From positions 1,345,723,050 to 1,345,787,049 of the forward strand of contig OY856411.1 of the NCBI GenBank assembly GCA_963693085.1: a stretch of DNA of 64,000 bases, given 5' to 3'. Positions 23,116 to 34,850 of the stretch are shown in pieces. Each line of letters begins with the position of its first letter. The stretch's first letter is position 1. This DNA is from Alisma plantago-aquatica. Its lineage: Eukaryota; Streptophyta; Magnoliopsida; Alismatales; Alismataceae. Under the pieces are notes generated by a model. That model was not told the origin of the DNA. It made no database searches and was given only the letters and a program-made list of their open reading frames with translations. A program made the position numbers and the translations under genes.

Positions 23116-26100
23116 TGTAATGACCCCACCTCCCGGTAACCCCCAATTAAGGGATACCCGATGGTCAGAGTCGTTATTCAATTAACAAGATCAAAGGTTC
23201 GACAAATAATCAATAATAATTAATAAACTTTACAAACAAAACTAAAAATTGGTATAAAATAAAACTTTGCTTACCTTTGAAAAACTAGGATTTCTAAACT
23301 TCTATCCATGAAGATGCTAATCTAAGTAATCCTCCGGTGTATGTTATTTCTCATTTAATTCCACAGATGCCACTTTACTGTTTGTTCTTTTCAGTTGTAC
23401 CTAAAACACTGACAAACAAAACGTCAGTCAGCAAGAAGCTGGTATGTGGGGGAAACAATAATCATGCAACTACATTAACAAAGTAATCAGACAATTACAA
23501 TTTAACAACCAAGATTACATTTTAAACCATACTACTCAATCCTTTCCTATCCCCTATCTCTATGTTGTCCCTACAGTGGACTGAGATACTACCTCTCTCT
23601 AGGTAGATCCTTATTAAACCCCGCATGATCCTACCTAACATGTAAATCAATATCTAGGGTTGAGTCACATGGCACTACCCATGGTAGTCCAATTCCTGAC
23701 TCAAAGTGACTTGATGGACCTACCCCATTGGTAGCCATATAATAAGTCATCCAATGACCTGATGGGCCTACCCCATTGGTAGTCATGTACTAGGTCGACC
23801 CGTTAAGCTACAGAGGGGACTAGGATCTGAGCTAGTAGGCACATCTCTTATGTGATAGTCATATTCACATTATAATTTGCATAAATTAAATTCATCCAAC
23901 AATTAACTCAAGCCATGATATAAACATCGATGAAATCCTCAGAAAACTAATTCGGGATATTCGTAGGTGTAACCACATACATGTCAAGCTGATGTAAGAC
24001 AGAAATAATCCAATCAACCAATAGGCAATCAAGCATTCAACAAGATCCTAAAACAATTATATATACAATTTCCTTTTATTACTCATGTCATTAAGATCTA
24101 TGAAACCTAGTTCGCTTCCTAGGATTTCTAGTCCACTTTTAGGGTTTCTTTTGCAATTAGGGTTTCCCTTCATCTTTTACTATCTTAAACCCTAATTTAA
24201 CGCAATTGATTACAAACCTTAATTATCTCAACACCTAATCCTCAGTTTTGGATTAAAGGTATAATTATCCATTAATTAAGCCCCTTAAACCTCTTTCAAT
24301 CCATGACAAGATCATTATGCTCATTTGTCATCAATTCAAAGTTCATTATGGTCCAAATCTCATATGAACTTGATTTACCATTAATTGTATCTTTTATTAA
24401 TCAGAAAAATCTAATTTCTACGTTAAGGGTATTTAACCACAATTAGGAACTTTAATGCTCGAAATATCTTAGTATCATTATATCTTATCTTTATTCACGA
24501 AATCGAACAATTAAAGCCATTAGTAGTCCTAATTACCAACATTAGTGTTTCAAGGCCCATTAAAGCCCATTTATGCACATAAACTCTAAATTAAACGAAT
24601 TACATGCAAAGTTCATCCTTTTTGTTCATAATGTTCCTTTCTATCATTAATAGGTTAATATCAACTTTAACCATTAATTAAACCCTACTAATCACATTAA
24701 GCATATCCAAATAGGGTTTCTTACTCACTATTACACTAAAGTTATCAACTTCCATTACTTTTCGAATTGCAAGCAGAATCAGGCTCAAAATATATTTTTA
24801 ATGGATTCCCCTCATTTTTCTGAGCAAAATTCATGTATAAACTTTTGTCATCCGAGCTACTATTAAAGAGTTATGATTTTCATAAGAAATACCTTACTTG
24901 GGCCAATCCAAGCGTGCCAAGTGTCCTGCTCCTTGCAACATGCTCTTTAGGAAATATAACAGATTTACAATTTTACCCTTGCATAAGTGGCCGGTCCTTT
25001 AATCTACGGGAGTGTGAAACGGTCCAATGATCGAAGGTTGTCTTCAACCTTGAGCCACGCGAGTTGGCTGCCGGCTGCAGCCCTACTCGGGGATACCCAC
25101 AACTGCTTAGGGCGCGAGGACCACCACCGAAGGTCTCCCAAGCTTCGCCACCCTCCCCTGCACCTGGGGTGCCGCCCAGCTCACGGTCTAGCTAGCTAGA
25201 CATGGCACACAAGGTCTGTGACCTGGAGACATCTTGCAGCCATCTAACAGTTGTGTCACATGTCCCAGAGCACAGAACGATGGCCTAGTTCCTCCGGTGT
25301 CATCGTGGGAGTGGTGGGCTTCCATTACGCCTCCTTCTCATCCCCTTGTTTCTCTAGGGTTAGATCCATACCCTAGACTAGGGTTTACACGTAAGGAAGA
25401 AGGAGAAGAGTGTGGGATCTTTCTCTCTCTCTCTCTCTCAGACTCAAACTAGGGCTTTACCCCTTTTATATAGGGTGAGAATCGAAGCCCTAAGGCGTTC
25501 CTCCATGAGGACTCAAGTCCCAAACTTGAAAGGAAACATACTTTCCTTGGTTGTGAAGCAACCATCTCCCTCTCTTTATTACCTCCTATTTCCTTGATAT
25601 TCCTTATTGCATGGATAATTAGAAATACTAAAATTCTCTCTCTTGTTCTCTTTATTCATGCCTTTTAATATATTAGCCACGACAATATATTTCCTTAAGT
25701 AGAAAATACTTTCTTATTAACAAAACCACATAATTCATTAATTATGTATTCCCATTATCCCTTTATTTTGCAATTTTGGTATTTTCTCTTTCTTTCCTCT
25801 TTATTGGGACTCCTTGGATCCCAAGAAACTCTATTATTTCGAAATCCTTTTTATTGGATACTCATTATCCTTCTAGATGCATCTAAATGCATTATTTCTC
25901 ATTATCATGTTTATTTCTTATTAAAATATCTCTTTTTGAGAATGTCTCTTTAATTCTCTTTATTTTCCTCATTGGTATTTCTTTTATCATTAGGAATCCT
26001 TGGGATACAAAATTCCACTAAGGATTACTCAATTATACCTCTTTTCACTTGTTTTCCACATTTTACCATTGTTTCCAATTTCTTTCTTAAAAAAGAAATA

Positions 26101-26440
26101 CTTAATTGATCTTTTCTTTTCTTATTTCTTTCTTTTTGCAACTTTGGAGTCCTTGGGAACCCAAAGAACCCATGTGGTACGAAATCCTCATTTGGATTAA
26201 GTTCTTTTGCCTTCTAGAGGCTTCCACACCTTTCTTTTCTCAAGAACTCCATTATTCATTTACTAATTGAAATTCCTTATTATTGGGCCCAATAGCCAAT
26301 AAATCCCACAACACAATCATCAAGGCTATTGTAAACGAAGTTCATGCATTCAATCAAGAGAAATCCTTATTTGTTCATTTATCTTTATTATGAGAACTCA
26401 TATTTCTCACCAAATGAACTCAAAACTCGGGGTTGTAACA
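23116..26440 (-). repeat. G1 5' LTR (3325 bp)
   Basis: Plus-strand ends are TGTAATGACCCCACC and GGGGTTGTAACA. The distal 2.4 kb pairs with 16361-18773; the proximal 0.9 kb (23116-24018) has no partner in the window. It contains a short tandem duplication near 23700-23800 built on CCTACCCCATTGGTAG. The 25050-25450 segment is GC-rich, with a CT run just beyond. Confidence 0.9.
25461..25476 (-). promoter_or_regulatory. TATA box of the G1 5' LTR
   Basis: Minus strand CCCTATATAAAAGGGG, about 970 bp into the LTR in sense, conserved in the partner LTR at 17792-17807. Its position implies a U3 of about 1 kb and an R/U5 of over 2 kb. Confidence 0.6.
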
Positions 26441-27747
26441 ACAATTGTGTGTATTATCAAAAATGTGTCTCCAAGTCTTCTCAGGGCTTCGCTGAATGCC
26501 TTGGAAAATTCTTTTGTTCCTCTCGATCCACATATGGTATATTACTAGGGCAGAAGCCACCTGTACATTCCCTCTCAGAAGTAGCATATCAGATAGGGAA
26601 AGAACCGTACTCCCAAAAGAAGCCTAAAAATTGGTCCAGATAACAGACGAATATCTGCACCCAAAGAATAAATCATCTCTAGATTCCTCTTCATTAACAC
26701 ACTTAGAACATCTTGAGACCATGTAAAAGCTAAACTTTTTCAGAATATCTACAGTGGAGAGCCTATTGAGATAACATTTGCACAAGAAAATTGAGCATTT
26801 TATGGGTATAGACTCTACCTAGATCCATGATCCTTATGCCACAGTAGGATAAGAGGACCTGGAGATATTCCATCCATCCTTTAAAAGAAAGGAAGAACCA
26901 CCTCTATAAATAATACAATCATTATCTCTAGCAGGTGGGGTTAGCTATTTAAAGATAGCAAGAAGAAACCCTACACCATGAATGTCAGGGTAGAACCACC
27001 AGGAATTATCTTTGATGTAGGTACTAACTTTGCAAGAAAGTCCTTTCCCATGACAGGACATAAGTTGTTTATCAACTAAGTCAAACAATTTCGTCTTATG
27101 AGGAAGCCAAAGATCCCTCCATAAGTGAAAAGAGCTGCCTTACCAACATGAAATTCCACATGGTCAAGGAGAACATTCCTTTTGGGGAGAATCTCTTTCC
27201 AAAGACAGAAGGCATTAGTTCTCTCAACACCTGACCAAATAGAGTCATTTTTGAATTATTTTTGTGGATATACTTCACCCATAGTGATTTTTTATCACTA
27301 GCAAAGTCCTAGAGGTTTTTAAAAAGACCAACAGTAGACCAATCTTTGATAGATTGAGTACCAAGACCCCCCTCAAATTTTGGTCTACAAATAGAGCTCT
27401 TGGAGATTGTATGAACTGCCTTTTATCCTTATCATTCCAGATAAAGTCTCTCATTAGTTTTTATATATCCTCAATAGTAGAGTTAGGAATAGGAAAAGCC
27501 ACATACTAGAAGATACGGTAAGAAGAAAGGGTGGAAATAACCAGTTCAACTCTACCAGCATAGGATAGAAGCTTTCCTTTCCAAGAGGCAAGTTTAGCTT
27601 TGACTTTATCAACTATAAGAAGACACATCACCTTAGTGAGTCTTCCAATGATGAGAGGGGGACGAAGATGGAGAACTGGAAACTAAGAAACAACAATGGC
27701 TAAAGAATCACTGGTATTCACAACATTAGGACAAGAACCATTGAGAA
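26441..27747 (-). pseudogene. L1-type LINE ORF2 C-terminal fragment
   Basis: Minus-strand translation shows RT-distal plant L1 blocks. KVKAKLASWKGKLLSYAGRV and ELVISTLSSYRIF lie near 27600-27520, followed by PIPNSTIEDI and LMRDFIWNDKDKRQFI near 27420. A zinc-binding zf-RVT block reads FYMVSRCSKCVNEEESRDDL (about 26735-26675) with FFGCRYSSVIW, then MWIERNKRIFQG. There are several stops. The 3' UTR and poly(A) tail are absent because the left edge abuts the G1 LTR. The fragment is 5'-truncated, typical of LINEs. Confidence 0.85.
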
Positions 27748-27766
27748 ACCTAATTATTTGTTCACA
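27748..27766 (+). repeat. Copia D 3' LTR, terminal scrap
   Basis: ACCTAATTATTTGTTCACA matches the last 19 bases of the D 5' LTR at 17 positions. It ends exactly where the C1-A LTR resumes, with taaat against tcaat as target duplication. It is short, so position is the stronger argument; it could also be LINE sequence. Confidence 0.5.
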
Positions 27767-27771
27767 TAAAT

Positions 27772-28400
27772 CTCATGTAGGAGGGAAAAATCCCATCTAC
27801 ACCACTCACACTCAGACCCCATGTGTCACAGAGTACCCGAGCATCACCTTTGTGGAAACCCTTATTCAATGTCACATTGGATGATGTCAAAGCACAAAAA
27901 ATGACATATAAATATAGTGACTTCAGGTTTAAGAACCACAATCACTGGTTTCACTATGAGAGATGATTATGACTACCATTCCATGGTCTCCATGTATCAC
28001 TCTCATGGTGAGTCTGCTCGACACACTATTCTTTAACGTGTACATGTGTGCTTGACTTGATATCACATATCATGATTAATGAGATTATGTCATCAATCAA
28101 CACACACTCTAGTATTATGTATCACTATTGTCTATTTTGTTTCCACTGTAATATTTGACTAGGGACACAATAAGAATGTATGTACTCTTATCATACATAT
28201 GATGTCATTGTTCAGATCCTCAACTTGAAGACATATGTCATTGAGTAACATCATTCTTTAAACATCTATTATATATGTGTCATCATCTCATTACTGAGAC
28301 AAATACAATAGCCGAAATCACCTTTATAATTAACAAATCATGTATCTAATGCCCCAATGCAATCATCATATGATTGGCTCTCTGGGCATACATACCAACA
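27772..28400 (-). repeat. C1-A 5' LTR, part 2 (distal U3)
   Basis: Continues the LTR broken at 11583. ATCCCATCTACA, CCCATGTGTCA and GTACCCGAGCATCACC match the left LTR at 5190-5240. The end matches C1-B (GGGCATAC-TACCAACA at 51192). Minus-strand terminus TGTTGGTATGTATGCCC. Confidence 0.88.
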
Positions 28401-28405
28401 TGAGA

Positions 28406-29141
28406 GAGGTATAAAAAGCCTGGGGTGAAAGAGAAAGGTAGATCAAGGTGTCAAGACATGCATGCCATGTATCCAAGGTCAAAACCTCACATCCATGCAA
28501 AAACATGTCAACAATTAGATCTTAAACCTAGGGGGACCATCAAATGTCAAACCCAGGGGCACCATCGACCTCCAACACTAGGTGGTCCATAGGATCACGC
28601 CCTCACCTGGCCACGAAAGGAAACCCTAACACCACCATCAGTTGGTGCACATCACAAGCAAAACCATCAACTTAGGAGCCTCAAGAAAAAACCATTGAAT
28701 ATCATGCCATGCAAGAGAACCATTGGATCCAACCACTTCAAAGTTGGCCATTAGATTCCACGCTATCCAAGGAAAACCATTGAGTTAGGGCATCTAGGTG
28801 AGGAACCCTAGTCCTCCTCTAAGGTAGGTAACATCTCTAATCCAATATTACAACTAGGCGCCCAAAGATACAACTATATAAAACATGATATGAAAACTTA
28901 TGAAGAACAACATGTGTGTGACAAATTACAAGAAAAACCCTCGATATGGAGAAATGGCATAAAAGCCCTTATAAGCACATAAATTGCAAAACTTACTCAA
29001 ACAATGTCCAAACTGGACCAAACTTGGAACTTAGCTTTGTAAATTGATATCAAAGCCTGGATTAGGTTTTTTTAAGGTTTTAATCACTTAATTATGATAA
29101 GTAAGTATGTTCAACCATAAAGAAAGGTCAAGGGTCTTACA
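28406..29141 (-). repeat. G4 3' LTR (partial or edge uncertain)
   Basis: The right edge is plus-strand GGTCAAGGGTCTTACA, that is TGTAAGACCCTTGACC in sense, a common gypsy LTR start. The same edge type (GGTCAGGGGTCTTACA) ends the fragment at 44062. Inside, AACCATTGA/AACCATTGG motifs recur between 28680 and 28790. The left edge is set only by the neighbouring C1-A end. Confidence 0.6.
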
Positions 29142-30573
29142 ATGATAAAACCCTAACAAGGATTTCACCCTCAAAATCCTTGCAAACAAAGACAAGTATT
29201 TCCTACACATCTCGTCCTCTAACTCCCACGTGGATTCCTCCACACCATGGTGATGCCACAAAACCTTCACTAAGTCTATGTCCTTCTTTCTCAACTTCTG
29301 TACATGCTTATCAAGGATAAGTGCATGACTCTCCACATAAGAAACATCCTCTTCCTACTCAACCACTACTGGATGTATCATCTGCTATATATTTGGGTGA
29401 CACTTTCTTAGTATGGAAACATGGAAGACATTGTGAAACCTATACAACTCTAGTGGTAACTACAACTTGTATGCCATCTTCCCAACATGTGCCAAGATAG
29501 GGTAATGTCCCATAAACTTAGGAGCCAACTTACCCTTCTTACCAAACCTTAACACTCCTTTCCAAGGGAAACCTTGAGATACATGTGGTCTCCAACTTGG
29601 AACTCTAATGGTCTGTGACGGTTATTGACATATGAATTATTTCTATCATGGGCTGCCTTCAATTGTTGTTGTATCACCTTGATCTTCTCTATAATATTCT
29701 AGACTAACTCAAAACCAAACATTGACACTCACCTGCCTCATACCAACAAAGGGTTGCCGAAAATTCCTTCTATATAAAGCTTTGTATGGTGCCATATTTG
29801 TACTTATCTGATAACTGTTATTGTAGGCAAATTAAATCAAGCTCAGATGAATATCCCAACCTCTAAGAAACTACAGAACACACACTTTCAAAAGATCTTC
29901 TAACATTTGAATGATCCTTTCTAACGGACCATTTGTTTGTGGGTGGAAAGCTATGCTAAACCTCAGTTTTGTCCCCAAAGCTGTATGCAAATGTTCCTAA
30001 AACCTGCTGGTAAACTGAGGACCTATGTCAGATACTATGGTCACTGATATACTATGCAAACAAACTATCTCATTGACGTAGATCTGAGCTAGCTTCATTG
30101 TTGTATACATTTTCTTGACTTGAAGGAAGTGAGCTGACTTAGTCAACTGGTCAACTATCACCTAAATGAAAAATGACCTTTGGTTCTCATTGGAAGACCA
30201 ACCACAAAGTATATGGTTATATGATCCCATTTCCACTATGGTATTGACAACGGTTGCAATGTACCTGTAGGCTTCTAATGCTCCACTTTGACTTTATGAA
30301 AAACTAGACACTTGGCAACAAACTCTTCCACATCATGCTTTAGACCTGGCCACCAATACAAATCCTTTAGATTAAGGTACATCTTTGTACTACTGAGATG
30401 CATCACATAAATCGACGAATGAGTACTTACAACTATACATTCATCCTTCAAAGTGACAGTAATATGTACTGCTTGTGACACACCATGGCGTAAAAATGTG
30501 CCTTGTCTACATATGATGACAAAGATGACTTCATGCTTACTGCATCAGCCACCACATTCACCTTTCTAGGATG
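29142..30573 (-). pseudogene. G4 gypsy pol 3' end: RNase H tail, integrase, chromodomain
   Basis: In sense, 30572-30533 reads HPRKVNVVADAVS, the RNase H end (usual HPGKANVVADALSR). 30481-30275 gives the integrase zinc-binding block: MHLSSTKMYLNLKDLYWWPG, LKHDVEEFVAKCLVFHKVK, with the second Cys of the CxxC pair replaced by His. The integrase core follows in broken frames. 29336-29088 ends in VKVLWHHHGVEESTWELED and EMCRKYLSLF, a Tekay/Del-type chromodomain tail that targets integration to heterochromatin in this family. Many stops. Confidence 0.88.
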
Positions 30574-31227
30574 ATAGAAGGAGTTGTGTACAAACTCAAG
30601 AGTGAGAAAAACATGTGACTTCATGAAATATAAGAATGATGCGGAATTAAAAAGTATGTATGGTTTAGAGTCATGATTGAGAATGATTCAACTTACAATG
30701 TGAACTTTTAGGATAATGTGTGTATACACCATCTCTACTCTTGGAATGGGATGAACTTTGTTTTTGGGCTACATTCAAACTATTATTTCATCCCATTGTG
30801 AGGGATAGAGATTGGGTAGACACATGTTGTGCTTAGAATTGACATATGATAATGAATATCTTAAAGTTGAGTTCTAATGACATGATGAAGGGTTTGGGGT
30901 GTTACCTCACCCCTATGTGAAAATAAATGGATAATAGGCTGGGAACCTAGGTGAAAGGTAATCCCAAACTAAAATTGAAATCACAAAATGAAAAAATGTA
31001 ATCACGAAGTGATGATATCATGTAATACTAAGGATATGGACATACCTTGAATTGAATGCAAATGCCAATCTTAGAAATAATGTGAGGAATATGTGTGTCA
31101 ACAAAAGATATTAAAGGTATCTAAGTAGGGTTTCAAAGCCTAAGTTTTGGAACTATAAGGAGTTGATATCCATCTTAACCTTACCAAGTTTAAATTTTGG
31201 GGACAAATTCCTTCAAGGAGGGGTGAA
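30574..31227 (+). other. G2 internal 3' end with polypurine tract
   Basis: Begins GATAGAAGGAGTTGTG and matches 37168-37760 closely (TACAAACTCAAGAGTGAGAAA, GGAATGGGATGAACTTTG). It runs on into AATTTTGGGGACAAATTCC and CTTCAAGGAGGGGTGAA directly before the LTR, a purine-rich PPT. G3 has the same order inverted (GGACAAAATTCC...GGAGGGTGAA on the minus strand at 60879-60907). Confidence 0.75.
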
Positions 31228-34200
31228 TATAATATCCTCAATTTTGTGAAACTCAATTATACAAATATAAGGCATGAATTGATAAATAATTTCTTAATTG
31301 TATTTTTATAGAACAATGTGGGTTTGACTCATGACCCAATTAAGGCCCATGACACTATTTGTGTTGCAAATAGGTCCTTGTGGCACAAATTAAAGAAAAA
31401 GAAGGAATAAGAACATAGATAAAAGTTAATGGCATTTTGAGATGTTAGTTTTGGAATGATTAGTCAAATTTTAAGGACAAAATTCCTATAAGAGGGAAAG
31501 GATGTTAAACCTAGTTATTTCCATGTTTTAATATATTTGTTTACAAATAAAGTAATATGAAGGACACATTAGAAAGATGGTTCTCTATGTATCTCGTTAG
31601 GAAATTGTGGTTTGAAAATGCAAATACTCCATAAGGAATGGATTTCATGTGTTTCATTTTCAATAGTCCATTAATAGATAATGGATAAAGAAAAAGAGGA
31701 AAATCCAATAATATAGGGATTTTTATAAGTAATGGACAATTGATATTTTAAATATGGAATTTTGAGATATACTCTAGAAAAGTGAGTATTTTTACATAAA
31801 GGAAGGATTGTGGATTTATGGTTTGAAATATTAAATAATATGCAACTTGCCAAAAGAAAATAGGATATGTGGAGTTTTAGATAATTAGATGAGTAATTAT
31901 CTAGACATAAGTGGAAACACAATGTTTGGGGCATTAAACATGGATATCTTATCCTGACCTTTGATATACTTGAAAATAATAATAAAAAGAAGAGAATTAT
32001 ATAATTTGAGGAAAAAGGGACTTTCCAAGTAATGTTGGTAATTAATTTAAGGTTTTTCTAATGGGGCAAAAATCGATTACTTAAATTATTCTAAGTAATC
32101 CCAAAAACTAGATAATGGTTTGAAAATATGTTAATGACTTCCCTTCGAATTTTCATAGATAAAAGATATTCCTAATGGTCTAGGGAAACCTAAGAAGAAA
32201 ATGGGTTTTGAATGCAATTAATACTTTTGATTCTATTTTTGGAAATTATTTAAATGTTCTCGACTATAGTGTGATAACCGATGCTCTCCTTGATGTATCA
32301 CACACTCGCATGACCATAGATCCAGGAATCGATGGCTCAACCATCATCTTCTACCTATCGGCTAGAAAAGGAAACAAGAGTCAGCTGGATGAGATCCTCC
32401 CTAATCTCTCTCTCCCTACTCTCTCACATGTTTCACATGAAACCAAGTTCAGAGGAATTAGGAGAGAAAAACAAACCTATTGAGCCTTTGCATGATGTTT
32501 ATCTTGCCATATGCATGAAGTCCTAAAACCCTTCCTAAACTAGGATTCTCAGGCAGAGCCATAGTCTAGTGCCCTTGCCCTTATGGTTATATAAAGCATT
32601 GTAGAGCTTGACTGAGGCACGAAGAACTCCATGTTTCTCTCTATTGCTCCAATAAACCCCTAGACATCTCCACCAATCTCTTCTTTCCTCCTCAGCAATT
32701 CTGAAGTCACCATACCAGTTGGGGGTAGCTTCACCTAATTCAGTTGTCATGGAGCATCAGGAGAAGTCCATGAGTGTGTGCCAATAACCAAAGGGACGCA
32801 AAGAAGATCAAAGGTGTTCCTCTGTGATCCAACACCAACAACACAAAGTTGATGATAAAAAATGTAATCCCAGCCCCACTTAGGCTCACCGTGAATCTCA
32901 ATGGCTCTGACGATACCCTGTGAGCCTCCTTGTTGAACTCCAGTTATCAGGTATCACCTTGTTACCCCTTGTTGCTAGCTTTCTATACACTGAAATGACC
33001 CACACCTTGCCATGTCGATCTTGAACTTTAGACCATCACAACACCCACCTGACAACTTGTCATACTCGATGGAGACATGCGGAGGTGATGGTGTCTTAAA
33101 CTGGGATCCCCATATCCAAAGGAGCAGAGTCAACTAGTGAGTTGACTCTGCCAATGCAAATGAAGATCGTTTCCTTTGAGAATGATGAATCCCTGGGATG
33201 ATTTTTCCACTCTGCCCTTGAGCCCGCATGACATACATGTCACCGTGTATGGGCAAGAGGGTAACCTTGCCCTATCCAAAGGGGACATACCATGTTGAGT
33301 AAGCACCTATGTGTCTTAAGCCTATTGGATGATCTAGACCCACGTCCAAAGTAGAATACTATGAATAATGATGAGTTGGCGTTGCCTAATTGGTCAAAAC
33401 CTAATAATCCTATGTTAATCATAACTAATTATTGGTAACTCAGATTACAACATGTTATGTATGAATTTTATCACAAGAATGAGAGGAATGCTACTAAACT
33501 ATAATTGAGACTTATGCTTACTTTTCCGAAAATGCATAAAGATACCATCTTTAATGTAAAATATGCAAAGAAACTCTAGTTTCACATTTTTGATGGTCAT
33601 CACTTGTTTAAATGAAATTAATGGATAAAGCTTAACCTTTTTGGATAAAAAGATAATCTTGTACCTAAATTCAATTGAAGGTTTCATATGTTGCTAAAAG
33701 TTAGGGTTCCCAAAGTGGATAATCAATAATATGTGTTAAAGTGGTGTTTAAATCATAACAACCCTAGTTTTGATAAACTAGTTGTTAATCATTTGATATA
33801 ATCTAATAATATGGAATATAATGGTGATATAACATGATTAGTACCATAATTATGATAATTGGATCTACTTATATGGATAATCATACAAATGAAGGTTTAG
33901 GGTTAAAGATCATAACTTGATGTATCGTTACAGGATATAATTGAATCTAGTGTTCATAATTCAATAATATGATGGTTTGGTAATTATGTCTAAACTTAAT
34001 ATGAATTTGTGTTTTGATGTATGACTCTAATGATAAATCGGTAACAAGGAAACCTAAAACCTAGAATAGGATCTAGTAGGGCTTAATGTGAATGATATGA
34101 GGGTGACACTTTAGGATTTACATATATGTAGATTAAATGATGAATGTTTGATTTCCTTGGATATGTTTATTGGCTTGATTGAGTATACTTGAAGTATGAT

Positions 34201-34836
34201 TGCATGATCTGCATGGCTCACCATCAAGGCACATGGTTATGCCTATGAATACCCACATTAGTTTGCTGATGTTTGTCGAGTGTTTATCAAGGATTGAATG
34301 ACTTAACTGTTGAATGTTTATTTACATTCTATTCAATTATAATGCCACTATGAGTATCACATAAATAAATATTATGTGGAGAAAAATGATAGTTCTTATT
34401 TGCAAGTATTTGATGGAATATATTTTGTTATTTTACTTGCACAATTTTTCATGCACACGACGTACACAATATAACTTGTTATACTGAGCTGTGCTTTTGT
34501 TTCACAATGTTTGAGGTACATTCTAGATGAGATGATCTTGACATATGATGGACATGATAATCAGTTGAATTTACTTGAAGACATTAAAGTTAACTTATAA
34601 GGAGGATCAAATATATACTTCTTCTCACATAGTTCTCATATGTATAATTCCGATGATGGAAAGTTATGTAAGTTCTAGAAGAACATATTGTAACAATATA
34701 TTTGAATTAATATGAAAATTGTTTGTTATTATTTATTGTTTGAATAAAATTCGGATCCTTGGGAAAATTTTAGGTAATGGCTCTCATATTTTTAACTGTC
34801 CATAATTGGGGGTTGCTGAAAAGTGAGGTCGTTACA
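31228..34836 (+). repeat. G2 LTR (3609 bp)
   Basis: It begins TATAATATCCTCAATTTTG (TG mutated to TA; G3 has TGTAATTTCTCAATTTTGG) and ends GTGAGGTCGTTACA before the PBS. A TATA-like TTATATAAAG lies near 32590. Several 60-90 residue ORFs at 32208-32750 have no recognisable domain and sit in the presumed transcription-start region. Apart from LTR function I see nothing else in it. Confidence 0.82.
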
Positions 34837-34838
34837 TT

Positions 34839-34850
34839 TGGTATCAGAGC
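34839..34850 (+). other. G2 primer binding site
   Basis: TGGTATCAGAGC, an exact tRNA-Met-type PBS, two bases after the LTR end at 34836. Confidence 0.93.

Larger units (their letters stand above)
16361..26440 (-). mobile_element. Long-LTR gypsy-like element G1
   Basis: Sense runs right to left: 5' LTR 23116-26440, PBS 23102-23113, internal 18774-23101, PPT beside 18774, and 3' LTR 16361-18773. The 3' LTR lacks its last 0.9 kb: its left edge corresponds to 24019 in the 5' LTR. The internal region is mostly non-coding, with a chromodomain remnant near its 3' end. LTR ends TGTTACAACCC and GGTCATTACA (minus strand) follow the TG...CA rule. The right flank acaat (26441-26445) would be one target-duplication copy; the partner is lost in the truncation. 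Confidence 0.85.
11584..27766 (+). mobile_element. Ty1/copia element D, short LTR, nested in the C1-A LTR
   Basis: The 5' LTR is 11584-11743, followed by the PBS, gag and pol up to 16360. A gypsy element (G1) and a LINE fragment then interrupt it. Only the last bases of the 3' LTR seem to survive at 27748-27766, where ACCTAATTATTTGTTCACA nearly matches the 5' LTR end CCCTAATTATTTTTTCACA. Flanking tcaat/taaat and exact resumption of the C1-A LTR at 27772 support these outer edges. RNase H after the CHFIR block and most of the 3' LTR are missing, so a deletion followed nesting. Confidence 0.8.
3725..28400 (-). mobile_element. Ty1/copia element C1-A, long LTR, split by nested insertions
   Basis: Transcription runs from right to left. 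The parts are: 3' LTR remnant (3725-5494), pol remnants, gag remnants, a long leader, a PBS (10135-10147), the 5' LTR proximal part (10148-11583), a nested stack (11584-27766), and the 5' LTR distal part (27772-28400). Candidate target duplications are ggaga at 3720-3724 and tgaga at 28401-28405. Without the nested DNA the element is about 8.5 kb. The RNase H end of pol and roughly the first 300 bp of the 3' LTR appear deleted at about 5490. The right LTR resumes after the nested stack exactly where the left LTR predicts. Confidence 0.85.
28401..30573 (-). mobile_element. Chromodomain gypsy G4, 3' part
   Basis: From right to left: RNase H end, integrase, chromodomain, then LTR. The 5' part is missing: similarity stops at about 30573, where G2-family sequence in the opposite orientation begins. 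The left LTR edge abuts C1-A. Confidence 0.8.

Noticed and set aside
24833..26643. Cluster of plus-strand ORFs duplicated at 17171-18533
   Set aside because: They occur twice only because they lie in the two G1 LTRs; they have no domain and run antisense to the element.
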